Shown here piece by piece: positions 51,486 through 60,427 of a stretch of 64,000 nucleotides of DNA; within the stretch, counting starts at the first letter, position 1; the number at the start of each line of letters is the position of its first letter. A program made the position numbers and the translations under genes. The DNA comes from Natrinema amylolyticum (GTDB lineage: Archaea > Halobacteriota > Halobacteria > Halobacteriales > Natrialbaceae), in assembly GCF_020515625.1 (NCBI RefSeq), contig NZ_JAIWPJ010000003.1:310001-374000 (forward strand), in the 5' to 3' direction. The notes under the pieces were generated by a model. That model saw nothing but the letters and a program-made list of their open reading frames with translations, was not told the origin of the DNA and did not search any database.

Positions 51486-52712
51486 ATGAAACGACGAGCG
51501 TATCTGGTGACGGCCGCCGCGGCGACGCTCGGTGGCTGTTCCGCCCTGAGCGATTCCGAAACCTCCGACGAGCCGACCGAAACCGACGGTACCGGTGGTG
51601 ACGACTCGTCCGATCCGTCGGACACGATCGACGAGGATCCCGGCTCGTTCGACCAGTTCGACGACCTCTCGATGTGGGAGGTGATGGAGGGCTCGCTGGA
51701 GCTCGACGCGCAGCGAGCGTACGTCGGCGATCAGTCCGGCCGCATGACGGCCGACGAATCCCAGCAGCGAGTGATGATCAAACGTCGGTTCGACTCACCG
51801 CGAGACCTCTCGACCGAGTTCCCCGCGCTGGCGCTCGCGACCGAGGAAGACGTCGATCCGATGGTCCAGCTCACCGACACCGACGGGAACCGGCTGCTCC
51901 TCCAGTGTGCCCTCGAGCCGGGGCTTCCGCTCGCGCGTCACGATCTCGCGGTTACGGACACGGACGGCGATCCGGACCTGAGCGCGATCAAGCACGTCAA
52001 GATCTCCGCGTGGGCTGGCGACGACCGGTCGGTGACGGTGTGGGTCGACGATCTCCACTTCGTCTCCCGACCGGAGACGGGCAAAGTCCTCCTCCAGTTC
52101 GGCGGCGACGAGTCCGTCTACACGCGGGCGCGTTCGACGCTGTCGGACCACGACTTCCCCGCGACGGCGTTCGTCCCCACCGACTACGTGGGCGGCAGCG
52201 GCTATCTCAGCGAAAGCCAACTCGAGACCCTCCGGAGCGACGGCTGGACGATCGGTAGCCAGGGGACGACCGCCGACGAGCTCGCCGGCGCGACCGAGTC
52301 GGCCCAGCGCGAGCAGGTCGAGGGAGCGATCGAGTGGCTCGAGGACAACGGGTTCGAGGACGGCGCGAACTACTTCTCGTATCCGCTCAACCGCTACGAC
52401 GACGGGGCGATGAACGTCGTCGCGGAGAACCACGACATCGGATTCGTCGGCGGCTACGCCGGTCACGGTGACCTGTCGAACCCCGCCCTCGCGCCGCGGG
52501 CCGTCAGTCCGGACGCCGACGAGGCCCAACGGATCCTCGATCGAACGGCCCGGTTCCGGACGATCACGACGCTCTCCTACCCCGATCTCACCGGTGGGTC
52601 GCGGCGGGCGTTCGAGGAGACGATCTCACACCTCGCCGACCTCGAGTCGGCCGGCGAGGTCGAGGTCGTCGGCCCGGATGATATCGCGTCGAATCACGTC
52701 CACGAGGAGTAG
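51486..52712 (+). CDS. Polysaccharide-deacetylase-fold lipoprotein with lost catalytic motifs
   Basis: 408 residues. The N terminus is a lipoprotein signal (MKRRAYLVTAAAATLGGC, lipid Cys at 18). A Thr/Asp/Glu linker is followed by a beta-sandwich, carbohydrate-binding-like part (about 65-195). The C-terminal half has the NodB fold, but motif 1 reads QFGGDES instead of TFDDG (about residue 204) and motif 2 reads GSQGTTADEL without the two His (about 257). It is therefore probably a surface binding protein rather than an active deacetylase. Confidence 0.75.
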   Translation: MKRRAYLVTAAAATLGGCSALSDSETSDEPTETDGTGGDDSSDPSDTIDEDPGSFDQFDDLSMWEVMEGSLELDAQRAYVGDQSGRMTADESQQRVMIKRRFDSPRDLSTEFPALALATEEDVDPMVQLTDTDGNRLLLQCALEPGLPLARHDLAVTDTDGDPDLSAIKHVKISAWAGDDRSVTVWVDDLHFVSRPETGKVLLQFGGDESVYTRARSTLSDHDFPATAFVPTDYVGGSGYLSESQLETLRSDGWTIGSQGTTADELAGATESAQREQVEGAIEWLEDNGFEDGANYFSYPLNRYDDGAMNVVAENHDIGFVGGYAGHGDLSNPALAPRAVSPDADEAQRILDRTARFRTITTLSYPDLTGGSRRAFEETISHLADLESAGEVEVVGPDDIASNHVHEE

Positions 52713-52875
52713 TCCGCTCGAATGGGGGGTTCATCGGGGTCGACTGCCGGTATTTTTGGGAAACGACGGCCGCAAGCGACAGCACTCGCTGGGACGGTGA
52801 TCCGCGCGGAAAAATCGACGTCGTTCGGACGGTGCGTCGGTCACGAGAGAGCGAGGCCCTCTCGAGCGACTACGC
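52713..52875. other. Spacer between convergent genes
   Basis: 163 bases between the stop codons of the deacetylase-like lipoprotein gene and the rhodanese gene. A short T run (TATTTTTGGG, 52751-52760) may serve termination. Nothing else is seen. Confidence 0.4.
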
Positions 52876-53739
52876 TTACTCGCCGCTGCCGGTTTCGATC
52901 GGCGCGTTGACGAGGTTACCCCACTCGGTCCAGGAGCCGTCGTAGTTGACGGTGTCCTCGTAGCCGAGCAGTTCGTGGAGCGCGAACCAGGCGACGGAGG
53001 AGCGCTCGCCGATGCGGCAGTAGGCGACGGTCGTCTCGTCGCCGTCGATGTCCTCCTCGGCGTAGAGCTCCTCGAGCTCGTCGTAGTCCTTGAAGGTGCC
53101 GTCGTCGTTGGTCACGGCGGCCCACGAGATGTTCTTCGCGCCGGGGATGTGACCGCCGCGCTGGGCGGTCTCCTGCAGGCCCGAGGGCGCGAGGATCTCG
53201 CCGGAGAACTCCTCGGGCGAGCGAACGTCGACGAGCGGAACGCCGCGATCGATTGCGTTCTCGACGTCCTCTCGGTACGCGCGGATGCTCTCGCGCGGAC
53301 CGGCGGCGTCGTACTCGGTTTCCGAGAAGTCCGGCTCCTCGTCCGTGGTCGGGTAGTCGTTCTCGAGCCAGTACTCGCGGCCACCGTCGAGCAGGTAGAC
53401 CTCGTCGTGACCGTAGTACTTGAACTGCCAGTAGGTGTAGGCGGCGAACCAGTTGGAGTTGTCACCGTAGAGGACGACCGTGTCGTCCTCGCTGATGCCG
53501 TGGCTCCCGAGGAGGTCCTCGAAGTCTTCCTTGTCGAGGATGTCTCGCTGGGTCTGGTCCTGGAGCTGCGTCTCCCAGTTGAACCCGATCGCGCCGGGCG
53601 CGTGTTCGTCTTCGTAAGCTTCCGTGTCGACGTCGACCTCGACCAGTCGGAGGTCGGAGTCGTCGTCCTGGAAGTCGTCGAGTCGGTCAGCGACCCAGTC
53701 GGCCGTGACGAGTACGTCGTTGGCGTAGTCGTTTGCCAT
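52876..53739 (-). CDS. Thiosulfate/3-mercaptopyruvate sulfurtransferase (tandem rhodanese)
   Basis: 287 residues with two rhodanese domains. The first is inactive (VVLYGDNSNWFA replaces the Cys loop with Asp). The second carries the catalytic loop VAYCRIGERSSVAW (Cys about residue 241). This moves sulfane sulfur to thiol acceptors such as cyanide or protein thiols. ATG 53739 gives the normal MANDYANDVLVTADWV start. It is divergent from a second tandem rhodanese, so the two may be paralogues sharing a promoter region. Confidence 0.9.
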   Translation of the reverse strand: MANDYANDVLVTADWVADRLDDFQDDDSDLRLVEVDVDTEAYEDEHAPGAIGFNWETQLQDQTQRDILDKEDFEDLLGSHGISEDDTVVLYGDNSNWFAAYTYWQFKYYGHDEVYLLDGGREYWLENDYPTTDEEPDFSETEYDAAGPRESIRAYREDVENAIDRGVPLVDVRSPEEFSGEILAPSGLQETAQRGGHIPGAKNISWAAVTNDDGTFKDYDELEELYAEEDIDGDETTVAYCRIGERSSVAWFALHELLGYEDTVNYDGSWTEWGNLVNAPIETGSGE

Positions 53740-54018
53740 ACGCGGTCCTACAATGGCGACACACAAAGGGACTTCTTAACCGGTCAATTCGGACACCGAT
53801 CGACCCTGGCGGAAATACTTGCCGATACTTGTGGCGCTGATTCTCGTTCCCGTCCGTACGAGCGCTGCTTTCGCCGGTTTCGAGGGGTATTCGATATATA
53901 GCAATGGGGATAGATCACCACCCCCGTCAAAAACAAGCAAGCGTTGCCACTGTCTCGGTATCCGACAATCCACCCGAAATCGGTGCGTACTCGAGTCTCC
54001 GTTTCGAACGGCGGACTA

Positions 54019-54822
54019 ATGGACGACTCCGTCGTCGTTTCCCCCGACTGGCTCGCATCGCGTCTGGACGATTCCGCCGTGCGCATCGTCGACGTCAGGG
54101 ACGCCTGGGAGTTCGACGGGATCGGTCACATCCCCGGCGCGGTGAACGTCCCGTTCGACAGCTACCGCGACGAGAGCGACGTCGATCGCGGGACCCTGCC
54201 CGGTGCCGAAGCCTTCGCCGAACTGCTCGGCGACGCGGGGATCAGCCCCGCGGACACGATCGTCGCCTACGACGACACCCACGGCGTCTTCGCGGCCCGG
54301 TTCGTGCTCACCGCACTGGAGTACGGGCACGACGACGTGCGCCTGTTAGACGGCGACTACAGCGCGTGGAATCGGGAGTACGAGACCACGAGCGAGACGG
54401 CCGCGTTCGAGTCGACCGACTACGACCCCGACCCGCTCGCGCCCGACGAGAGCCCGCTGGTCGGCTACGACGCCGTCGCGGATGCCCTCGAGCGCGACGC
54501 CGTCTTCGTCGACACGCGCGAACTCGAGGAGTTCGAGGAGGCGCGCTTGCCGGGCGCCGTCCGCTTCGACTGGCGCGAGGTCGTCGACGACGAGACGCGG
54601 CGGCTGAAGCCCGAGGCCGAACTCGAGGCGTTGCTCGCCGATCACGGCATCACGCCGGACCGCGAAATCGTCCTCTACTGCAACACCGCGCGGCGGATCA
54701 GCCACACCTACGTCGTGCTCACGGCGCTGGGCTACGAGGACGTCTACTTTTACGAGGGGAGTCTCACGGAGTGGCTCGCCAACGACGGCGAGATAGAGAG
54801 CGGTCCGGTCGCGTCCGAGTGA
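54019..54822 (+). CDS. Thiosulfate sulfurtransferase (tandem rhodanese), paralogue
   Basis: 267 residues, again two rhodanese domains: an inactive first domain (VAYDDTHGVFA, Asp in place of Cys) and an active second domain (VLYCNTARRISHTY, Cys about residue 221). RIVDVRDAWEF and FVDTRELEEFEE mark the domain starts. ATG 54019 is chosen; an earlier in-frame ATG (53944) would add 25 unrelated residues. It is divergent from the first rhodanese gene and may differ in sulfur donor, given the different active loop (CNTARR versus CRIGER). Confidence 0.88.
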   Translation: MDDSVVVSPDWLASRLDDSAVRIVDVRDAWEFDGIGHIPGAVNVPFDSYRDESDVDRGTLPGAEAFAELLGDAGISPADTIVAYDDTHGVFAARFVLTALEYGHDDVRLLDGDYSAWNREYETTSETAAFESTDYDPDPLAPDESPLVGYDAVADALERDAVFVDTRELEEFEEARLPGAVRFDWREVVDDETRRLKPEAELEALLADHGITPDREIVLYCNTARRISHTYVVLTALGYEDVYFYEGSLTEWLANDGEIESGPVASE

Positions 54823-54944
54823 GCCCCGCCCCGACGGGCGACGCTACTGACCCCATCGGCCCCGTCGAGCGCGTCTGATTCGATAGCGGGAATCCGTGCG
54901 GGTGATCGGAAGACCCATCCACCGCTATCGAGTACGCCGCACCG

Positions 54945-55757
54945 ATGGCCCGCGATTCGTTGCCGGGCATCGGCCTCGGCACGTACTCCGAAGACGACCG
55001 CGAGCAGTGGCGCGACACCGTCGAGACGGCGTTAGACGTCGGCTACCGCCACGTCGATACGGCGCAGGTGTACGAAAACGAGCAATACGTCGGCGAGGCG
55101 CTCCGATCCGCGTCGGTCGATCGCGAGGACGTCTTCCTCTCGACGAAGACGGTCCACCACGACGTCCCGGCCGACCCCGCGGCCGTTCCCGACGCGATCG
55201 ACGGCCGCCTCGAGCGCCTCGGCGTCGAGACCGTCGATCTCCTGTACGTTCACTGGCCCTCCGGCGTCTACGACCACGAGACGATCCTGCCCGCCTACGA
55301 CGAGGCCTACCGAGCGGGGAAGACTCGCAACGTCGGCCTCTCGAACTTCACGCCGGACCTGCTCGACGAGGCCCTCGAGGTCCTCGACGCGCCGCTGTTC
55401 GCCCATCAGGCCGAGATGCACCCCCTGCTTCCACAGGAGGAGCTGGTCGCCCACGCACAGGACCACGACTACCGGTTCGTCGCCTACTCGCCGCTGGCGA
55501 ACGGCGAGATCCTCGACGTGCCCGAAATCCGGCGGGTCGCCGAGAAACACGACGCGACGCCGGCGCAGGTGTCTCTCGCGTGGCTCCTCGATCACGACAA
55601 CGTCGCCGCGATTCCCAAGGCCAGCAGCCGCGAGCACCTCGAGCAGAACGTGGCGGCGCGGGAACTCGAACTCGACGCCGACGACGTCGAACTGATCGAC
55701 TCGATCGACCGTCGGCATCGCGTGATCGATCCCGATCACGGACCGTGGAACTGGTGA
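54945..55757 (+). CDS. Aldo/keto reductase
   Basis: 270-residue NADPH-dependent aldo/keto reductase. It has the TIM-barrel start GIGLGTYSEDDREQW, the catalytic tetrad region (DVGYRHVDTAQVYENE: Asp, Tyr; later STKTV Lys; LLYVHWPSG His) and the cofactor segment AIPKASSREHLEQN. It is of the 2,5-diketogluconate reductase type. ATG 54945 follows a weak spacer. The preceding gene is a rhodanese on the same strand, 122 bases away; there is no operon logic. Confidence 0.9.
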   Translation: MARDSLPGIGLGTYSEDDREQWRDTVETALDVGYRHVDTAQVYENEQYVGEALRSASVDREDVFLSTKTVHHDVPADPAAVPDAIDGRLERLGVETVDLLYVHWPSGVYDHETILPAYDEAYRAGKTRNVGLSNFTPDLLDEALEVLDAPLFAHQAEMHPLLPQEELVAHAQDHDYRFVAYSPLANGEILDVPEIRRVAEKHDATPAQVSLAWLLDHDNVAAIPKASSREHLEQNVAARELELDADDVELIDSIDRRHRVIDPDHGPWNW

Positions 55758-55818
55758 CCCGCGGCGACTCACTGGGCGACGAATACGTCGGCGGCCGCCC
55801 TCGGACTCCCGTCGGGAG

Positions 55819-57270
55819 TCACGAGACGTCTCGCCAGTCCGGTGCCGTCGAGTACGCCGCCCCCGAGAGCTCGTCGAACGCCGCGTAGACCACCTCGTTC
55901 AGCGCGGGATGGACGTGGACCGGGTCGGCGACGTCCGCGACGGTGCCGCCGCCGTCCATCGCGACGACGACCTCGTGGAGCAGCGTCGCGGCCTGCGGGC
56001 CGACGATGTGACAGCCCAGGATCTTGCCGTCCGGCCCGGCGATCGCCTTCACGAACCCGTCGTCGGCCTCGAGGATCATCCCCATCGGCGCGGCGCCGTA
56101 GGGGACGGTGACGGCCTCGTACTCGCGGTCCGCGTCCGCGAGGTCGCCCTCCGTCCGGCCGACGCTGGCGACCCGCGGTTCGGTGAAAATCGCGTGAGGC
56201 ATCGCCTCGTAGTCGATCGTCTCGCCGGCGTCGTCCAGGACGTTCCGGGTCACGACCCGCGCCTCGGCGTCGGCCGCGTGCTTGAACGGCTGCTCGCCGA
56301 GGACGTCGCCCAGCGCCCAGACGCCGTCGACGGTCGTCTCGAGGGTCTCGTCGGTCTCGACGTACCCCTTCTCGTCGGTCTCGATACCCGTCTCCTCGAG
56401 TTCGAGCGCGTCCGTGTTGGGCCGCCGGCCGGTCGCGAGCAGGAGTTCGTCGGCGGTGAGCTCGACCGCCTCGTCGTCGCTGTCGTCGCTCGGTTCCGCG
56501 GTCACGACGACCCCTTCTTCGCCTCCTCCGTCCGCCGCTGGCTCGACCGCGGCAGCCTCGTGGCCGGTGTAGACGTCGCAGTAGGCCTCGAGCGACTCGG
56601 TCACCGTCGCGCTCACGTCGTCGTCCTCCCGCGGAACGAGCCGATCGCTACGGCCGACGATCGACACCTCGGTTCCCAGCGCGCCGAAGAAGTAGCCCAG
56701 TTCGGCCCCGATGTAGCCGCCCCCGACGATCACGAGTTCGTCGGGCCGCTCCGCGAGGAAGAGCGCGTCGTCGCTCGTGAGGAAGTCGACGTCTTCGATG
56801 CCGTCGATCGGCGGGACCATCGGTCGACCCCCGACGGCGATGACGACGGTCTCGCCGCTGATCTCCTGCGTTTCCTCCTCCTCCGAATCATCCGTCGGCT
56901 CGATCGCGATCGTCCGATCGTCGACGAACCGACCCTCGCCGCGGTAGAGGGCGACTTTCTCGCTGTCCCGCAGGCCGGACTCCTGATTGTCGGCCTTCTC
57001 GTAGACGGTGTCGTGAATCGAGGCCGTGATCTCGCCGTACTCGATGTCTTTCAACTCCGCGCCGACGCCGAACGCCTCGGCCCCGCGCACCTCTCCCGTG
57101 ACGTCCGCTCGGTGGATGAGCGCCTTCGAGGGGACGCAGCCGCGAGTGATACACGCGCCGCCGAGGGGTCCGGGTTCGACGACCGCCGCCTTGAGGCCCT
57201 GTTCTGCCGCCGCGGTCGCGACCTGGCTACCCGAGCCGCCGCCGAGCACGACGATATCGTACTCCTCCAT
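55819..57270 (-). CDS. Dihydrolipoamide dehydrogenase-like NAD(P)/FAD disulfide oxidoreductase
   Basis: 483 residues, class-I pyridine nucleotide-disulfide oxidoreductase. It has FAD motif DIVVLGGGSGSQVATAA, the redox disulfide GGACITRGCVPSKAL (CxxxxC), NAD motif ELVIVGGGYIGAELGYFF and the active His/Glu HVHPALNE near the C terminus. With no E1/E2 genes nearby it may act on small disulfides (mycothione- or gamma-glutamylcysteine-type reductase) rather than lipoamide. An acidic insertion (about residues 135-145 and 240-255) is halophile-specific. ATG 57270; GTG 57285 is possible. Confidence 0.88.
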   Translation of the reverse strand: MEEYDIVVLGGGSGSQVATAAAEQGLKAAVVEPGPLGGACITRGCVPSKALIHRADVTGEVRGAEAFGVGAELKDIEYGEITASIHDTVYEKADNQESGLRDSEKVALYRGEGRFVDDRTIAIEPTDDSEEEETQEISGETVVIAVGGRPMVPPIDGIEDVDFLTSDDALFLAERPDELVIVGGGYIGAELGYFFGALGTEVSIVGRSDRLVPREDDDVSATVTESLEAYCDVYTGHEAAAVEPAADGGGEEGVVVTAEPSDDSDDEAVELTADELLLATGRRPNTDALELEETGIETDEKGYVETDETLETTVDGVWALGDVLGEQPFKHAADAEARVVTRNVLDDAGETIDYEAMPHAIFTEPRVASVGRTEGDLADADREYEAVTVPYGAAPMGMILEADDGFVKAIAGPDGKILGCHIVGPQAATLLHEVVVAMDGGGTVADVADPVHVHPALNEVVYAAFDELSGAAYSTAPDWRDVS

Positions 57271-57351
57271 ACCGGAAGCGACCACGGACGGCCGCGTAAA
57301 ACGAGCGCCTGCTATGTGAACGCGCCGCCCGCCGCGCCGATCGCGCCGGCC

Positions 57352-57573
57352 CTAGAGCCAGTCGTCGGCCGCCTCCTCCGACGTGGCTTCCCGGTAGGTC
57401 TCGACCGCCTCCGCGAGGTTCGCGAGGGCCTCTTCCGGCGTCTGTCCCTGACTCGAGACGCCCGTTTCCTCGTCGTCGGCGATGTGGAGGCCGTGGTCGT
57501 TGACTCGCATGGTCACGTCCGCGTCCTCGAGTCCCTCGTACTCCGAGGGATCGACGTCTGCGTCGGAACTCAT
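57352..57573 (-). CDS. HicB-like antitoxin-fold protein (orphan)
   Basis: 73 residues of HicB/UPF0150 style: partially open beta-fold (DVTMRVNDHGLHIADDEETG) followed by the signature TPEEALANLAEAVETYRE helix. In toxin-antitoxin pairs HicB neutralises the HicA RNase; no HicA-like gene is found on either side. In haloarchaea such solo proteins are common and may have other roles. It is the last gene of the minus-strand group that begins at 63.2 kb. Confidence 0.72.
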   Translation of the reverse strand: MSSDADVDPSEYEGLEDADVTMRVNDHGLHIADDEETGVSSQGQTPEEALANLAEAVETYREATSEEAADDWL

Positions 57574-57628
57574 GGGCGTGGATTGGCCCGCTCGAGTGAA
57601 ATACGCATCGACGCCGCCGCCGACCGGC

Positions 57629-59818
57629 TCACAGCTCGGAGCGTTTGACCAGCGCGTAGACGAGCAGGGCGGCGAGGATCGTACTGAGGTACGCCTCGGA
57701 GCCGGCGAGAAAGCGGGCGAGCGGTCCCACGGGGGCGATATTGCCGTAGCCGATCGTCGTGTAACTGATGTAGCTGAAGTAGAGGTTGTTGTAGAAGCCC
57801 GTCGCATCCGTTTCGAACAGCGGCCCGCCGAACGCGTACGGGATCGCGAAGAACACCGGTGCGATGGCGAACGCGATGCCGATCCGCATCGGTCGCATGC
57901 CGTGGCCGCAGGTGATTCCGAGGAAGAAGTTCTCCGCGGCGCGACCGAGGTTCTTCGCCCGCGTCACGACGCCTGCGTCCGGATCGCGGACGGCCTCGAG
58001 GCTCTTGTGCCGGCTGTACCGCTGGCGCTTGACGCGGAACTCGCCGGCGGTCTTCATGTCGCCGATCTCGCTCGCGCTCTGTTTGGCCTTCAGATACGTC
58101 GTCTCGACGACCTCCGGCGTCATCTCGAGGGCGTAGTCGGGGTCGAACGCGTCCGTCGACGGCTCGTCGAAGGCGTGGACCGTCCAGTCGTTCCGGTCGA
58201 GGTACTCGCGGTGGCCGCTGAAATCGAAGGTGTGGCCGTCGAACTCGTCGAACTCCGTCCGACAGAACCGAAAGTAATCGAGGAGCTGGCGGTGATCGCG
58301 CGTCCGCTCGGCCGCGAGGTCGACGTCGCCGACGCTCGCGAGCGTCAGGTCGTACCGCACCCACCCCTCGGCGGGCTGGACGATCCGGCCGCTACGGATC
58401 TTCCCGCGGGTGAAATCGACGAACGCGTCGTCGTCGATCCCCCGCGCCTCGAGGTCGATCCGTTCGGAGACGACACATCGGCTGAAATCGACCGTGCCGC
58501 CGAACGCCGTCTCCCGGAAGTTCGCCGACGAAATTTCGGCGTCGTGGAAGTCGACGTCGTCGGCGAACCGGGCCCCTTCGAAGGAGACGTCGTCCTTGAG
58601 GTGGTTCGCGCCGCCGACGAACTCGCAGCCGCGAAACACGCACCGGCCGTCGAACGCGACGCCCGAGAAGTCGGCGTCCTCGCGAAACCGCGTCTCGTCG
58701 AAGTCGACTTCCCGCGCGAACGTGACGTCGGGAAAGTCGGCGTCGCCGTCGAAGGTCGCCGACTCGAAGTGTGCTTCGCCGCGGAACTCGACGGCGGCGA
58801 ACGTCACGTAGCGAAACGAGGCGTGATGGAACGTGACGTCCCCGTGGAACGTCGTTCCGGCGAAACTCGCATCGTCGACCAGCGTCCGCGCACCACCGGC
58901 GAACGACGCGCCGCGGAAGTCCGCTCGGCCCCGAAACGCGACGTCGTCGAACGCGACGTCCCCCTCGAACCGGACCTCGTCGAAGTCCGCGTCCGCACCG
59001 AACTCGGCGCCGCGAAACTCCGCGTCGCCGGTGAACGTCGCCGCCTGGAAGACCGCCGGCTCGTCGCAGGTGATCCCGTCGAACGTCGAGAACCCGAACT
59101 CCGTCTCGCGGAAGGTCACGCCGGCGCGAAAGGTCGCCCCCGAAAACGTCGTGTTGTCCTCGAGGTAGTTCGAATCGCCGTGACACTCCGCCGCCCGAAA
59201 CGTCACCTCGTCGTCGAACGTCGTCCCGTCGAAGCGAACGTCGTCGCGGAAGGTCGCCTCGTCGCAGTCGACCGGTCCCTCGAAGGTCGTCCCGTCGAAC
59301 GTGACGTCGTCGTCGAACCGCGCCTCGAAGAGATCCGTTTCGCCGGTAATGATCACGTTCGAACACGAAATCGATGCTTCGACGTGGGCCTCCGTCAACC
59401 GGAGCGACCCGATGGTGGCACCGTCGAGCACAAACGGCAGCGTCACCCGCGCGTGCGTCAGCGAGAGCCCCTCGATGGTCGCCCCGCTGAGATCGACCGG
59501 GTGGCGATCGACGCTCTCGAGGGCGGTCCGATCCAATGATAGTTCGGGCAGCGTGACGCCGCTGAGGTCCTTCTGGGCCGCGGTCCCGCGAACGAGCACC
59601 GCACGAAACGTTTCGCAGACTTCCTCGTCGGTGATCCCCCGCGCCTCCCGCTCGGCGGGCGAGAGGTGCAGTACCGAGGAGTCGACGGATGCGCCGGCTT
59701 CCGCTGGGAGACGGCCGTCCGACTCCTCGACCGTCCCGCCGTCGACGTCGGAGCCGGCACCCTCGTCGGCGTCGGCCCCGTCACCGTTCCCGACCTCGTC
59801 CCCTGATTTATCTTCCAT
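57629..59818 (-). CDS. Pentapeptide-repeat protein fused to a two-helix K+ channel
   Basis: 729 residues in two parts. About residues 85-470 are pentapeptide repeats of the A(D/N)LxF type (units such as DDVTF DGTTF EGPVD, DADFD EVRFE GDVAF), which form a right-handed beta-helix. After a linker, the C-terminal 90 residues are a 2TM ion-channel domain: first helix about 645-663, pore loop with K+ filter TTIGYGN (687-693), second helix about 705-724. The fusion suggests a channel with a large cytosolic repeat domain for sensing or anchoring. The acidic N-terminal 60 residues are probably disordered. Confidence 0.85.
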   Translation of the reverse strand: MEDKSGDEVGNGDGADADEGAGSDVDGGTVEESDGRLPAEAGASVDSSVLHLSPAEREARGITDEEVCETFRAVLVRGTAAQKDLSGVTLPELSLDRTALESVDRHPVDLSGATIEGLSLTHARVTLPFVLDGATIGSLRLTEAHVEASISCSNVIITGETDLFEARFDDDVTFDGTTFEGPVDCDEATFRDDVRFDGTTFDDEVTFRAAECHGDSNYLEDNTTFSGATFRAGVTFRETEFGFSTFDGITCDEPAVFQAATFTGDAEFRGAEFGADADFDEVRFEGDVAFDDVAFRGRADFRGASFAGGARTLVDDASFAGTTFHGDVTFHHASFRYVTFAAVEFRGEAHFESATFDGDADFPDVTFAREVDFDETRFREDADFSGVAFDGRCVFRGCEFVGGANHLKDDVSFEGARFADDVDFHDAEISSANFRETAFGGTVDFSRCVVSERIDLEARGIDDDAFVDFTRGKIRSGRIVQPAEGWVRYDLTLASVGDVDLAAERTRDHRQLLDYFRFCRTEFDEFDGHTFDFSGHREYLDRNDWTVHAFDEPSTDAFDPDYALEMTPEVVETTYLKAKQSASEIGDMKTAGEFRVKRQRYSRHKSLEAVRDPDAGVVTRAKNLGRAAENFFLGITCGHGMRPMRIGIAFAIAPVFFAIPYAFGGPLFETDATGFYNNLYFSYISYTTIGYGNIAPVGPLARFLAGSEAYLSTILAALLVYALVKRSEL

Positions 59819-59870
59819 TGGAGAGCATTATGTAAACGCGCATCATATAAGTTTAGAATACTGCTCGGAG

Positions 59871-60425
59871 TCAAATCGTGTCCGACGGTGCGGGCGTCTC
59901 CGCCGCGCGAGCATCCGACGCGTCGGCACTCGAGGCGTCGCGATGGGTCGCGAAGACGGTCCGCGTGTACAGGGCGAGATCGAACTCGGGATAGGTGTGA
60001 TAGGTCTCGTAGCCGTCCGCGTCGATTTCGATCGTCGTGACGGCGTCGGGGTCCCCGTCGAACGCGTACGCGAGATCGAACGATCCCGGTCGAGACAGGT
60101 ACCGGTCGCGGGGGAACGCCGAGAGGGGTCGATGTTCGATCCGCGTCACGCACCGGAGGGCGTCGGTTTCGAAGGCGAGTCGGCGGGACGGGCGACCCGT
60201 CTCGAGCGGAATCGCCGTCCCCTCGCGACTCGCTACCGGGGCGGGATCACAGGTCGAGAGCTCGTGAAACCCGTACTCGGGCGCGCTGACGTAGTGTGAG
60301 CTGCCGATGATTCGAAACGTGAACTCGGTCCCCAGGAACGGCCGCGTGAGCGAGTCGAACACGCGGACGCCGTCGGTCGCCGGCGGGCGGTCGGTGTGAA
60401 CGAATTGGAGGGTCTCTCGGGACAT
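59871..60425 (-). CDS. DUF2617 family protein
   Basis: 184 residues matching DUF2617 style (SRETLQFVHTDRPPATDGVRVF...; a mid-protein GSSHYVSAPEYGFHELSTCD; late TYHTYPEFDLALYTRTVF). In bacteria this family occurs in conserved neighbourhoods with a spermidine-synthase-like protein, DUF350, DUF4178 and ion channels. Here it starts two bases after such a gene and is followed by the K+ channel fusion, which supports the same link. Its function is unknown. Confidence 0.75.
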   Translation of the reverse strand: MSRETLQFVHTDRPPATDGVRVFDSLTRPFLGTEFTFRIIGSSHYVSAPEYGFHELSTCDPAPVASREGTAIPLETGRPSRRLAFETDALRCVTRIEHRPLSAFPRDRYLSRPGSFDLAYAFDGDPDAVTTIEIDADGYETYHTYPEFDLALYTRTVFATHRDASSADASDARAAETPAPSDTI

Positions 60426-60427
60426 GG

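Noticed and set aside
57289-57351. HicA toxin gene beside HicB
   Set aside because: The gap is too short and no HicA-like frame occurs up- or downstream.
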